Assembly (NCBI GenBank): GCA_026981855.1
Contig: JALSIB010000014.1
Coordinates: 20,122-84,121, forward strand
DNA: 64,000 bases
DNA from: Methylothermaceae bacterium
Lineage (GTDB): Bacteria > Pseudomonadota > Gammaproteobacteria > Methylococcales > Methylothermaceae
Reading direction: 5' to 3'
The notes under the pieces are model-generated. The model had not been told where the DNA came from and did not search any database. It was given only the letters and a program-made list of their open reading frames with translations. Numbering within the stretch: the stretch's first letter is position 1; each line of letters begins with the position of its first letter. This document shows positions 54,668-62,661 of the stretch, in pieces. The translations under genes were made by a program, and so were the position numbers.

Positions 54668-55626
54668 CCCTTACCCCCACCCAACACCAGGCCCGCACCC
54701 AGGGCCTTGGCGGCAGTGACATTGCGGCCGTTCTCGGCCTGAACCGCTACCGCACGCCCTACGACGTATGGCTGGAGAAAACCGGCCAGGTCACCCAGGA
54801 ATCCGACGAAAACGAGCCCGCCTACTGGGGCCAGGTTCTAGAGGACGTGACCGCTAGGGAATACTCGAAGCGCACCGGCCGCAGCGTCCAGCGGGTTAAG
54901 GCAACCCTCATCCACCCAAACTATCCTTGGGCGCTTGCCCACATTGACAGGGCCATCCTGATCCCCGGCCGCCGGGCTGTCTGGCGAGGGGATCACCTGG
55001 CTGGAGCCGATGGCATCCTCGAGTGCAAAACCGCCAGCGCGTGGAAATCCAGGGAATGGGCGGACGATGCGGAGGGGGTGCCGCTGGCATATCAGGCCCA
55101 ATGCCAATGGTATCTGGGCATCACCGGCCTGGACACAGCCGACGTGGTGGCCCTGATTGGCGGGCAGCAGTTCCTCATCCGAACCCTGGAGCGGGACGAT
55201 GAGACGATCCGCGAAATGCTTGCCCGGGCAGAGGAATTCTGGCGCAAGCACGTTCTGGAGCGCATCCCGCCCCCACCCATCAATGCCGCCGACGTTGTGC
55301 GGATGTTTCCGAATGACGAGGGCGATCTGATCGAGATCGGCCACGATGCCGAAACCTTGGAAATCGTCAATAGACTCAAAGCATTGCGGGCCGAGGCCAA
55401 GGACCTCGATGGGCGAATCGATGAGCTGACGGAGCGGCTGAAACTACAAATCGGCGGGCATTCGGGCCTCGCCCTCGAGGGGCGCCCCCTGATCACCTGG
55501 AAAGCGGCCAAGCCTTCGAGGCGCACAGACTGGCAGGCCCTGGCCAAGCATCTGGGCGCGGACGATGCGCTGATTTCCGAATTCACCACCGAAAAGCCGG
55601 GAAGCCGCCGGTTCCTTGTCAAATAA
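54664..55626 (+). CDS. YqaJ-type viral recombinase / lambda-exonuclease-family nuclease
   Basis: 320 residues. RTQGLGGSDIAAVLGLNRYR, AYWGQVLEDVTAREY and ADGILECKTASAW carry the PD-(D/E)XK nuclease residues of the YqaJ family. Expected to resect double-stranded ends so that the RecT protein, encoded 14 bases downstream, can anneal strands. Confidence 0.93.
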   Translation: MTLTPTQHQARTQGLGGSDIAAVLGLNRYRTPYDVWLEKTGQVTQESDENEPAYWGQVLEDVTAREYSKRTGRSVQRVKATLIHPNYPWALAHIDRAILIPGRRAVWRGDHLAGADGILECKTASAWKSREWADDAEGVPLAYQAQCQWYLGITGLDTADVVALIGGQQFLIRTLERDDETIREMLARAEEFWRKHVLERIPPPPINAADVVRMFPNDEGDLIEIGHDAETLEIVNRLKALRAEAKDLDGRIDELTERLKLQIGGHSGLALEGRPLITWKAAKPSRRTDWQALAKHLGADDALISEFTTEKPGSRRFLVK

Positions 55627-55640
55627 CGGAGAGCAAGACA

Positions 55641-56420
55641 ATGGCAGGATCATCACTGAAACGCGCCGTCACCGGCACCAAACCCACAACCGTTCAGCAG
55701 CTGCTGACCGATCCCAGGGTGAAAAGCCAGATCGCCCTGGCCCTCCCGCAACACGTCACCCCGGAACGCCTGATGCGGGTGGCACTGACCGAGGTGAGGC
55801 GCACGCCGGCGCTGGCCAAGTGCAAACCAGAATCGCTGCTGGCCGCGATCATGCAATGTGCCCAATTGGGCCTCGAGCCCGGCGGGGGTCTGGGACATGC
55901 CTGGCTCATTCCGTTCAAAGAGGAAGCGCAGTTCATCATCGGCTATCGGGGCATGATCGACCTGGCCAGGCGCTCAGGCCAGATTCTGAGTATCGAGGCG
56001 CGGGCGGTCTATGAGGCCGACACCTTCCACGTTTCGTTCGGCCTGGAGCCGGATCTGACCCATGAACCGGCATGGGATGCCGCCGACCGGGGGCCGCTGC
56101 GGTTCGTCTATGCGGTGGCCAAACTGAAAGACGGCGGATTTCAATTCGAGGTGATGAGCCGGGCCGAGGTGGAGAAGGTGCGGGCACAGTCGAAGGCCGG
56201 GAAATCCGGTCCCTGGATGACCCATTTTGAAGAGATGGCCAAGAAAACCGTCATCCGCCGCCTGTTCAAATACCTTCCGGTGAGTGTAGAGCTGGCCAGG
56301 GCGGTGACCCTGGACGAAGCGGCGGAACGCGGGGAACAGGGCAGCGTGATCGACGCGGATTGTGTGGTGGAGCCTGACACGGAAGTGGAGACGGGGAATG
56401 GTGGTGAATCAACCGCGTGA
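55641..56420 (+). CDS. recT: RecT-family single-strand annealing protein
   Basis: 259 residues. LLAAIMQCAQLGLEPGGGLG, HAWLIPFKEEAQFIIGYRGM and EEMAKKTVIRRLFKYLPVS are core RecT segments. Forms a Red-like pair with the upstream exonuclease; an SSB gene is further down the element. The 3' end overlaps brnA tail to tail by 12 nt. Confidence 0.95.
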   Translation: MAGSSLKRAVTGTKPTTVQQLLTDPRVKSQIALALPQHVTPERLMRVALTEVRRTPALAKCKPESLLAAIMQCAQLGLEPGGGLGHAWLIPFKEEAQFIIGYRGMIDLARRSGQILSIEARAVYEADTFHVSFGLEPDLTHEPAWDAADRGPLRFVYAVAKLKDGGFQFEVMSRAEVEKVRAQSKAGKSGPWMTHFEEMAKKTVIRRLFKYLPVSVELARAVTLDEAAERGEQGSVIDADCVVEPDTEVETGNGGESTA

Positions 56421-56738
56421 CCTGATCCATTCTTTCAGCGCCTCGTCCATGCGGGTCTGCCAGCCAGGGCCGGTGGCGCGGAAATATTCGATAACGTCGC
56501 GGCTGAAGCGGATGGAGAGCAGACATTTTGTCGGGGCTTTCTGCGGGCCGCGCTCCCCCCGGCGCCGCTTGAGCGTCCCGGCCTTCTGGGCCGCCACCAC
56601 TTCTGGCAGCACTTCGCTTGCTGGGCGCGCTTTGGCGAATTCATCTTCTGTGAGTTCCCGCGTTTCCGGATCGGCATCGATTCCGCGTTGGATTTCCTCA
56701 TCCTCTTTCAGTGTTGGAACATGCAGTGCTTTATCCAT
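56409..56738 (-). CDS. brnA: Orphan BrnA-family antitoxin
   Basis: 109 residues. The C-terminal segment KCLLSIRFSRDVIEYFRATG then GWQTRMDEALKEWI is the BrnA ribbon-helix-helix region. brnA normally follows brnT; here only the first codons of a brnT-like frame remain upstream (56731–56775). It is the only minus-strand gene recognised inside the element, so it may be a defence-neutralising or autoregulatory leftover. Confidence 0.82.
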   Translation of the reverse strand: MDKALHVPTLKEDEEIQRGIDADPETRELTEDEFAKARPASEVLPEVVAAQKAGTLKRRRGERGPQKAPTKCLLSIRFSRDVIEYFRATGPGWQTRMDEALKEWIRSRG

Positions 56739-56775
56739 AGCGTTTTACCTCGTTGCCATCCCACTCGTATTCCAT
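56731..56775 (-). pseudogene. brnT start remnant
   Basis: Short frame MEYEWDGNEVKRYG ending in TAA and overlapping the brnA start. BrnT toxins typically begin M-E-(F/Y)-E-W-D followed by a Lys/Arg-rich helix; the rest is absent. Best read as an internal deletion that fused the brnT start to the brnA start, keeping the operon promoter for brnA. Confidence 0.45.
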
Positions 56776-56814
56776 GGTAGGACTGTAGATACAAAAAAAA
56801 GTGCGGTCAAGAGG

Positions 56815-56844
56815 TTGACGGATCGGCCGGTGGTGGTCTATTCT
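56815..56844 (+). promoter_or_regulatory. Promoter of the C4–icd–ant module
   Basis: TTGACG (56815–56820), 18-bp spacer, TATTCT (56839–56844). The same architecture recurs at 36411–36440 on the other strand. Confidence 0.65.
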
Positions 56845-56849
56845 GAAAT

Positions 56850-56930
56850 TGCCGCTTCACAAGAAGCGGTCCGGTGTGGCAACCGGTTGTCAGAGGCGCA
56901 AGGCCGCCTCATTCGAGAGCGGTTTTTTTA
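56850..56930 (+). ncRNA. C4-type antisense RNA
   Basis: About 80 nt. Hairpin 1 CCGCTTC/GAAGCGG (56852–56869); hairpin 2 CCGG…CCGG with loop TGTGGCAA (56871–56886); terminator CCGC/GCGG and seven T (56904–56929). Segment 56876–56896 is complementary to 56986–57005 downstream: CCTCTGAC, CCGGTT and GCCAC all pair, apart from two extra bases in the RNA and one extra T in the target. Size, order and self-antisense target match the C4 RNA of phages P1, P7 and P4, which blocks icd–ant expression. Confidence 0.7.
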
Positions 56931-56945
56931 TTTGACCCTCTATCA

Positions 56946-57041
56946 ATGGTGGTCTGTGCTTGGGAGTCCCTCGGGACTGCCGGATCCTCTGACCCGGTTT
57001 GCCACCCCGGCACAGGCTGCCTCCCGCTCATGTGGCAATGA
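56946..57041 (+). CDS. icd-like short ORF, target of C4 RNA
   Basis: 31 codons (MVVCAWESLGTAGSSDPVCH…) starting 16 nt after the C4 terminator. The decayed module has an equivalent 34-codon frame at the same place. The C4 complementarity (56986–57005) falls inside it. In P1 the corresponding icd product inhibits cell division and its translation is coupled to ant; the reading frame here is inferred from position and from comparison of the two copies. Confidence 0.4.
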   Translation: MVVCAWESLGTAGSSDPVCHPGTGCLPLMWQ

Positions 57042-57078
57042 TCGGGTGGCTGATCCAATCAGTCAGAGGAGTCAAATC

Positions 57079-57765
57079 ATGACCACTCAATCCAAAAGCG
57101 CGCAATCGCGCGAATTCCCCATCACCCCTTTTGATAACGCCGATTTCGGCACCATCCACACCATCGAGATCGACGGCGAACCATGGTTCATCGCTTCCGA
57201 TGTGGCGCGTGTTCTGGAATACAGCCATACGCCGCATCTTTTGAGATTGCTTCCAGGGGATGAAAGAAGTGTCCACATTGTGGACAGAACCGGAACTCTT
57301 GGAGGCAATCCTCAAATCGGCATCATCTCGGAACCTGGTCTATACCGAGCCATTTTCGCATCCAGATCAGAGCGTGCCGAGCCATTCAAGCGCTGGGTTT
57401 GCCATGAAATCCTCCCCACCATCCGCCGCCAGGGCTATTACGCCCTGCCCGGCACCGCAATCGGCATCCTGCCGCCGCAGATATTCAGGAAAGCGTTGCA
57501 CGGCAGGCCCGCCTGCCTGGGAAGTACGTTGTGGGCTTGCCTCCAAGTCAAAATGAGCCTGACTGAGTGGCTGCCAATGCGCCTGGAGCGCTTCAGCCTT
57601 GGCCTGGACTACGAATGGCTGACCGACGGCGGCGACGCCCTGATCACTCGCGCCACGGCGGAGGAAATCGCGGCCCGGAGCTGGACGCCTGGGGCGCGGA
57701 AACTTCGCTATGTGTGGGGCGAGTCGGTTTGCGGCGAGGGCGAGGCCCTGGGAGGCGCGGCATGA
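57079..57765 (+). CDS. BRO-N family antirepressor
   Basis: 228 residues. Residues about 12–115 form the BRO-N domain: TIHTIEIDGEPWFIASDVAR, VLEYSHTPHLLRLL, IISEPGLYRAIFASRS and FKRWVCHEILPTIRRQGYY. AGAGGAG lies 6 nt before the ATG. Follows the C4 RNA and icd-like frame, as ant does in phage P1. The C-terminal part is element-specific and lacks ORF6C. The stop overlaps the next gene (ATGA). Confidence 0.88.
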   Translation: MTTQSKSAQSREFPITPFDNADFGTIHTIEIDGEPWFIASDVARVLEYSHTPHLLRLLPGDERSVHIVDRTGTLGGNPQIGIISEPGLYRAIFASRSERAEPFKRWVCHEILPTIRRQGYYALPGTAIGILPPQIFRKALHGRPACLGSTLWACLQVKMSLTEWLPMRLERFSLGLDYEWLTDGGDALITRATAEEIAARSWTPGARKLRYVWGESVCGEGEALGGAA

Positions 57766-58094
57766 GCACGATCGAACGTTCCATCGAGGCAAAACCGGAC
57801 TGCTGCCAAGCGTGTCATGGCACCGGCGCCGACCCCATGAGCGACACCGTGAACTCGTTGCCATGCGGAATGTGTGGCGGAACCGGGAAGGCCAGGCGCC
57901 ACACGGACCGCCAACTCGAACAAATCGACGCGCTGATTGATTCGGTGCGGCAAATCCAGCGGATCAAGCGCCGCCTGCGTGAGGCAGGCATCGAGACGGG
58001 GAGCGGATTCAACGCCAGGGGATTGCTGGCGTTTGCTGAAGACGCGCTACGCGATCACTTGGCCGCCATCAATACGCCTGGAGGTGCAAAATGA
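57762..58094 (+). CDS. Small protein with DnaJ-type CxxCxGxG zinc motif
   Basis: 110 residues. CCQACHGTGAD and LPCGMCGGTGKARRH form two CxxCxGxG-type knuckles, likely one zinc site; the rest is helical and basic. Overlaps both neighbours by 4 nt. Function unknown; such proteins occur in phage early regions. Confidence 0.75.
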   Translation: MSTIERSIEAKPDCCQACHGTGADPMSDTVNSLPCGMCGGTGKARRHTDRQLEQIDALIDSVRQIQRIKRRLREAGIETGSGFNARGLLAFAEDALRDHLAAINTPGGAK

Positions 58095-58312
58095 AAAAAG
58101 TGGAAATCGCAGAACCTTACGAAATAAGCCACATCCTGGAAACCCTGGAAGGCATCTCATCCGATCTCGATGCGGCGATACTGTGCGTTGATCAAATGAC
58201 AATCACGCTGCCTGGCAAGCTCGGAGACGCCTTCGACATGATGCGCCTGGCCAGAATCTCGATTTTGGAGGCTATGGCAGAAATCACCGATGGAGGAAAC
58301 AACGATGAGTGA
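58091..58312 (+). CDS. Hypothetical small acidic protein
   Basis: 73 residues, acidic and probably helical (ISHILETLEGISSDLDAAIL). Translationally coupled to the upstream gene (ATGA) and overlapping the next by 8 nt. No recognised family. Confidence 0.6.
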   Translation: MKKVEIAEPYEISHILETLEGISSDLDAAILCVDQMTITLPGKLGDAFDMMRLARISILEAMAEITDGGNNDE

Positions 58313-58661
58313 AATCAACAACTCAATCGCGGCCGTGGCCGCCTTCTATCGTGGTTATTACGGAGATTCGATACTTGGCCCGCGTGACTATTCAAAGAAG
58401 GAGCTGAATGAACTCGGGCGCATCGAGGGCATCGCCGATCCCCAATGCAATTCGGAAAACCTGGCATCGATGCTCAAGGCGATCTGGGTGGCGCGTCAAT
58501 CCGGCGAGCTGGCGGACGATGACTTGGACAACTGCCTGTGGGCGCTTTTCGAATTCGCTCACCTGGTTTCCCAGTGCGTATGGGTGGCCGGCCAGGCCGA
58601 ATACCTGAAAACCGAGGCCGAGGCTGGCAGGGTGAGGCAGGAAGGACAGGAAGCGGCCTGA
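58305..58661 (+). CDS. Hypothetical element protein
   Basis: 118 residues, acidic and helical (LASMLKAIWVARQSGELADD). The ATG at 58305 has GGAGG 7 nt upstream. No recognised domain; last gene of the small-protein run before a hairpin and the primase gene. Confidence 0.6.
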   Translation: MSEINNSIAAVAAFYRGYYGDSILGPRDYSKKELNELGRIEGIADPQCNSENLASMLKAIWVARQSGELADDDLDNCLWALFEFAHLVSQCVWVAGQAEYLKTEAEAGRVRQEGQEAA

Positions 58662-58668
58662 AACTGAA

Positions 58669-58703
58669 AAACCCCCGCCGGTGACCACAACCTGCGGGGG
58701 TTT
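58669..58703 (+). terminator. Hairpin between small-gene run and primase
   Basis: AAACCCCCGC (58669–58678) pairs with GCGGGGGTTT (58694–58703); only a short T stretch follows, so termination may be partial. Confidence 0.5.
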
Positions 58704-58729
58704 CTGAAACATACCATGGAATCTGACGA

Positions 58730-61700
58730 ATGGATTATAGCACACGCGATCGACTGGATTTTTCTGTTATTCGTGCCGCCGCCCAAGGCCGCTGGCCGGA
58801 GATTCTCACCCGCCTTGGCATCGATTCCGGGCACCTGAAGAAACGGCACGGCCCCTGCCCTGGCTGCGGCGGCAAGGACCGCTTCCGGTTCGATGATCGG
58901 GACGGCCGGGGAACTTGGTACTGCTCCGGTGGTGGCGAGGAACAGGCCGGCGACGGTTTCCAGCTTTTGGAGCATGTTTTCCAATGGCGCCGCGCCGAGT
59001 CGCTCAGGGCTGTGGCTGAGATCCTGGGTCTGACCGACCATGCCTCCCGGCAGGCAGGTGGCGCGGCACCGTTGCCGCCCCGGAAACCCCCACCCGATCC
59101 AGCCAGGGAGAATGGCGGCCGCAAGGCCAAACAGGCCAAAGCCGCCGAGCTGGCGCGCAAGGTCATCGAGGCCGCGCCCAGGGCCAGGGTAGACCATCCT
59201 TATCTATTGCGAAAGCACCTTCCCCACCAGGCAAGCGAACAGACCCCTGCCCACCCCTTCCCCACCCTTCATCAATGGCCGCTGGAGAATCTGCGGAAAC
59301 TGATCGAGTATCCTCCCAAAGCCAAAGGTGAGCCATTGGAGGGGGATTTGCTCATCGCCCCGGTGGGGAACTGGGATGGCCTCACCACTCTGGAACTGAT
59401 CGACGGAAGGGGCCGTAAAACCGCCCTGGCCGGCGGCAGAAAATCCGGCTGCTGGTGGGCCGCCCAGCCGATGCCGGAATCACTGGAACGCCTGCTGATC
59501 GGCGAGGGTGTGGCCACGGTGCTGAGCGCCTGCGAGGCGACCGGCTGGCCCGGTGTCGCCGCCCTGAGCTGCGGCAACCTGAAGGCCGTGGCCAGGGCCA
59601 TGCGGCAGCGTTACCCGGATGCCAGAATCATCATCCTGGCCGATCTCGGCAACGGACAGGCCAAGGCGGAGGAAGCCGCCAAGGCCATCGATGGCCACCT
59701 GGCAGCGCCGGATTTCGGCCCGGAGCGACCCGAGGGCGCGAGCGATTTCAATGATTTGGCGCTGTGCCGGGGGTTGGTGGAGGTCAAGAGGCAGATCATG
59801 GACAGTCAAATCACCAGGGACCAGGAAATGGACAAACCTGACGCGCCACGCCAAATTCACCCCCTCGATGGCGCAATGGTCGGCGCGTACCGGGTTATCA
59901 AGGGCCGCTTGTACCGTGAGGTGGAAAAGGGGGATGAGGTCCACACCATCGCGGTGGCCAATTTCGCCGCCCGAATCGCCAGGGAAGTGCAGCGCACCGA
60001 CGGGCTGGAAACCCGCTTCCTGTTCGAGATCGAAGGTTGGCTGGGGACCGGCGAACCCCTGCCCCGTGCCCTGGTGACCGCCAAGGAATTCGCCGGCCTG
60101 AACTGGATTTGCGAGCATTGGGGCAGCCGCGCCCTGGTCTATCCCGGCCAGACCGCGAAAGACCATTGCCGAGCCGCCATCCAGATGATGAGCGAACCGG
60201 AACGGGCCACCCTCTATGCCCACCTGGGCTGGACCGAGATCGACGGCAGGCCCGTTTTCATCCACGCCGGCGGCGGGATCGGGGCAGAGGGCGCGGTGGT
60301 CGGCATCGAGGTGGACCCCGGCCCCACCCTGGCCGGATTCGCGTTGCCGGAACCGCCCGCGCCCAATTCTGTAGCCGGCACCATCCGCGACGTGCTGACC
60401 CTGCCCGGCACCCTGGCCCCCACCCCCATCGTCTGGCCGCTGCTGCTCTACACCCTGGGCTCTCCCCTGGGGCATTCGCCGTTCTCCCTCTATCTGGCCG
60501 GTGGCAGCGGCGCTTGCAAAACCAGCCTGGCGCTGGTGATTGAATCGTTTTTTGGCTACCTGGACGCCAAAGAGCCCATTTCCTGGGAAGCGACCGCCAA
60601 CGCCCTGGAAGGGGCCGCCTTCGCCGCCAAAGACGTGGCCCTTTTGGTGGATGACTTCGCACCCACCGGGGATGCCCGATCCCAGGAGGAAATCAAACGC
60701 AAGGCCGCCCGCGTGCTGCGCTCCCAGGGCAACAAAACCGGCCGGCTACGCATGAAACCGGATGGCACCCTGGCCGGCGACCGCCCGCCCCGAGGATCGC
60801 TGATCGTCACCGGGGAGGATCTGCCCCCGGGTCATTCGGTCAGAGCCCGCTGCCTGTTCATCGAGATCAAGCCGAAAGACACAAAACGCGGTATCCCGGG
60901 CGACGTGGATTTGAGTGTTTTGTCGGAGGCCCAGGAAAAGGCCAGGAATGGCCGCTATGCCGAAATGATGGCCGCCTGGATTCGCTGGCTGGCTCCCAGG
61001 CTGACCGAAACCCAAGTCAGGCTACGGGAGCGGATTGAAAACCTGCGTCCCCAATGGGCCAGCGTCCACGGCCGCACCACCGACGCCGTGGCCCGGCTGC
61101 AAGCGGTCTGGGAACTATTCGCCCAATTTGCCATCGAGGCCGGGGCCATTACCCAGGCCGAAGCCCAGGTTTACCAAGATCGCCTGGTGGCCGCCCTCAA
61201 GACCGTGGCCGAGGCTCAGGCATCCATCCAAAAACATGCCGACCCGGCCGAGCGTTTCACCGAACTGCTGCAATCGCTGTTCAGTTCAGGCCGCGCCCAC
61301 CTGCTGGACAAGAGCGACGAATCCACACCACCGGCCGATCCCGGAAAATGGGGATGGCGAACCGTTCAAAGCGATTCACTGGCGACCGCGACTCCCTGGC
61401 AGCCTCAGGGGCGGGCCATCGGCTGGGTGGACGAAAGCAACGTGTATCTGGACCCCCAGGCCGCCTATGCCGAACTGGACCGGTTGGCCGGCGAGACAGG
61501 GGAACCGTTGCCGTCGCCCCGCACCCTGTGGAAGCGATTGGCGGAGCGTGGCGTTTCCAGAAGCGTGGCCGAGAAATCCGAAACCCGAAACCTGACCAGA
61601 ATTCGAATCGGCGGAAAATTGCGCCGCGTATGTCAGATCCCCACAGGTGCCTTATATGCCGAAATAATCGGGAACATCGGGAACATCGCCCAGAGCCCCC

Positions 61701-62044
61701 ATGAATCAAGGGCTGAAGGCGTTCCCGGAAAATCTGCTGTTCCCGATAATTATCGGGAACAGGTGGAAACCCGAGAAGCCACGCCATCTGGGGCGGTCGA
61801 GGTGTTCCCGGAAATAATCGGGAACAGAAAAAAAATCGGGAACGCGACAAACCCAGGAACCATGCGGCCTGTAGAAGGTGTTCCCGATGTTCCCGATTAT
61901 TCTGACATAAGACCCACCTATGAGAATCCGGACGAAAAAACTTTTGCCTCACCCGGCTTCACCGACCTGGTAGAAGACGAAGCCGACCGCCTGGCCGGTG
62001 AGGAAAAGCCAAACGGTGACGGCCGGGATCGGGGGGTGATCTGA
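58730..62044 (+). CDS. P4-alpha-like phage primase–helicase
   Basis: 1104 residues. Zinc-binding primase start CPGCGGKDRFRFDD (Cys43, Cys46) and WYC (Cys65); the fourth ligand usual in this motif is Gly. TOPRIM region about 255–310 (LLIGEGVATVLSACEATGWP, IIILADLGNG). DUF927-like helicase domain with P-loop GGSGACKTS at about 591–599, where Cys replaces the second Gly of Walker A, and Walker B-like VALLVDDFAPTG. The last 120 residues are low-complexity (IIGNIGNI, VPDVPDYSD) and are encoded by iteron-like repeats. Expected to start and drive replication of the element. Confidence 0.9.
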   Translation: MDYSTRDRLDFSVIRAAAQGRWPEILTRLGIDSGHLKKRHGPCPGCGGKDRFRFDDRDGRGTWYCSGGGEEQAGDGFQLLEHVFQWRRAESLRAVAEILGLTDHASRQAGGAAPLPPRKPPPDPARENGGRKAKQAKAAELARKVIEAAPRARVDHPYLLRKHLPHQASEQTPAHPFPTLHQWPLENLRKLIEYPPKAKGEPLEGDLLIAPVGNWDGLTTLELIDGRGRKTALAGGRKSGCWWAAQPMPESLERLLIGEGVATVLSACEATGWPGVAALSCGNLKAVARAMRQRYPDARIIILADLGNGQAKAEEAAKAIDGHLAAPDFGPERPEGASDFNDLALCRGLVEVKRQIMDSQITRDQEMDKPDAPRQIHPLDGAMVGAYRVIKGRLYREVEKGDEVHTIAVANFAARIAREVQRTDGLETRFLFEIEGWLGTGEPLPRALVTAKEFAGLNWICEHWGSRALVYPGQTAKDHCRAAIQMMSEPERATLYAHLGWTEIDGRPVFIHAGGGIGAEGAVVGIEVDPGPTLAGFALPEPPAPNSVAGTIRDVLTLPGTLAPTPIVWPLLLYTLGSPLGHSPFSLYLAGGSGACKTSLALVIESFFGYLDAKEPISWEATANALEGAAFAAKDVALLVDDFAPTGDARSQEEIKRKAARVLRSQGNKTGRLRMKPDGTLAGDRPPRGSLIVTGEDLPPGHSVRARCLFIEIKPKDTKRGIPGDVDLSVLSEAQEKARNGRYAEMMAAWIRWLAPRLTETQVRLRERIENLRPQWASVHGRTTDAVARLQAVWELFAQFAIEAGAITQAEAQVYQDRLVAALKTVAEAQASIQKHADPAERFTELLQSLFSSGRAHLLDKSDESTPPADPGKWGWRTVQSDSLATATPWQPQGRAIGWVDESNVYLDPQAAYAELDRLAGETGEPLPSPRTLWKRLAERGVSRSVAEKSETRNLTRIRIGGKLRRVCQIPTGALYAEIIGNIGNIAQSPHESRAEGVPGKSAVPDNYREQVETREATPSGAVEVFPEIIGNRKKIGNATNPGTMRPVEGVPDVPDYSDIRPTYENPDEKTFASPGFTDLVEDEADRLAGEEKPNGDGRDRGVI
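61667..61897. repeat. Iteron-like array inside the primase gene, candidate origin
   Basis: Nine-base unit ATCGGGAAC: exact direct copies at 61667, 61676, 61752, 61817 and 61835; exact inverted copies (GTTCCCGAT) at 61739, 61880 and 61889; near copies (GTTCCCGGA) at 61721 and 61804. Two pairs are in 9-bp tandem (61667/61676 and 61880/61889). The copies at 61739 and 61752 form a perfect 22-bp palindrome. Confidence 0.65.
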
Positions 62045-62661
62045 TGAGCGGTTTCAATATCCTCATCGAACAGGGCTTCCCGACCCAGGCCGCCTACCAG
62101 ATCGCTGTCGACACCCTGGCCAGGTATGGTGAGGAACCCTGCACTCGCCCCCAAGCGGCCGCTCACGAAGCCGGACATTGGATTGTCGGAGACACCATGG
62201 GGCTCGGGCCTTACCGCTTCCTGCGTGTGTTCAAGAAACACGGCCGCTGGCTGGGAGAGAATCAGGCGGTAAACAGCGGCACCGCCCACCTTTTCGAGGA
62301 AACGGAGCGATACAGCAAACATACCCTGCAAGTGATCGCCGGTTATCTGGGCGAGCTGGCGGCCGGGCATTGCTATACGGCCAGCAGCATCGATGAGCGG
62401 GTGATGTTCGGGGAAATGTGCCGTTCACTTTCCATTATTCACGGCGGAAACGTCCACGCCCTGCGTGATTCTGCATCCAGGGTGGTCATGGCGATCATCG
62501 ACGCCAGGCACGCCGATTTCGACCGGGTACGCCAACACCTCGAACGCCACCCGCGAATGTTGCGGGGGCAACTGGACCGGCTGAGCAAGCCGAATCCCAT
62601 GCCCTGGCTGGAAAGGTGGGAATCCCTGGCGGCCGGAAACATCCTCGAGGTGGAGCCATGA
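62044..62661 (+). CDS. Stand-alone FtsH-M41-like metallopeptidase-domain protein
   Basis: 205 residues. AAAHEAGHWIVG gives HExxH at His41, Glu42, His45; GYLGELAAGHCYTASSIDER supplies an Asp (117) in the position of the third zinc ligand of the M41 peptidase domain. No AAA ATPase domain and no membrane segment. Overlaps the primase stop (TGATG) and the next start (ATGA). Activity is inferred from motif only. Confidence 0.65.
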   Translation: MSGFNILIEQGFPTQAAYQIAVDTLARYGEEPCTRPQAAAHEAGHWIVGDTMGLGPYRFLRVFKKHGRWLGENQAVNSGTAHLFEETERYSKHTLQVIAGYLGELAAGHCYTASSIDERVMFGEMCRSLSIIHGGNVHALRDSASRVVMAIIDARHADFDRVRQHLERHPRMLRGQLDRLSKPNPMPWLERWESLAAGNILEVEP

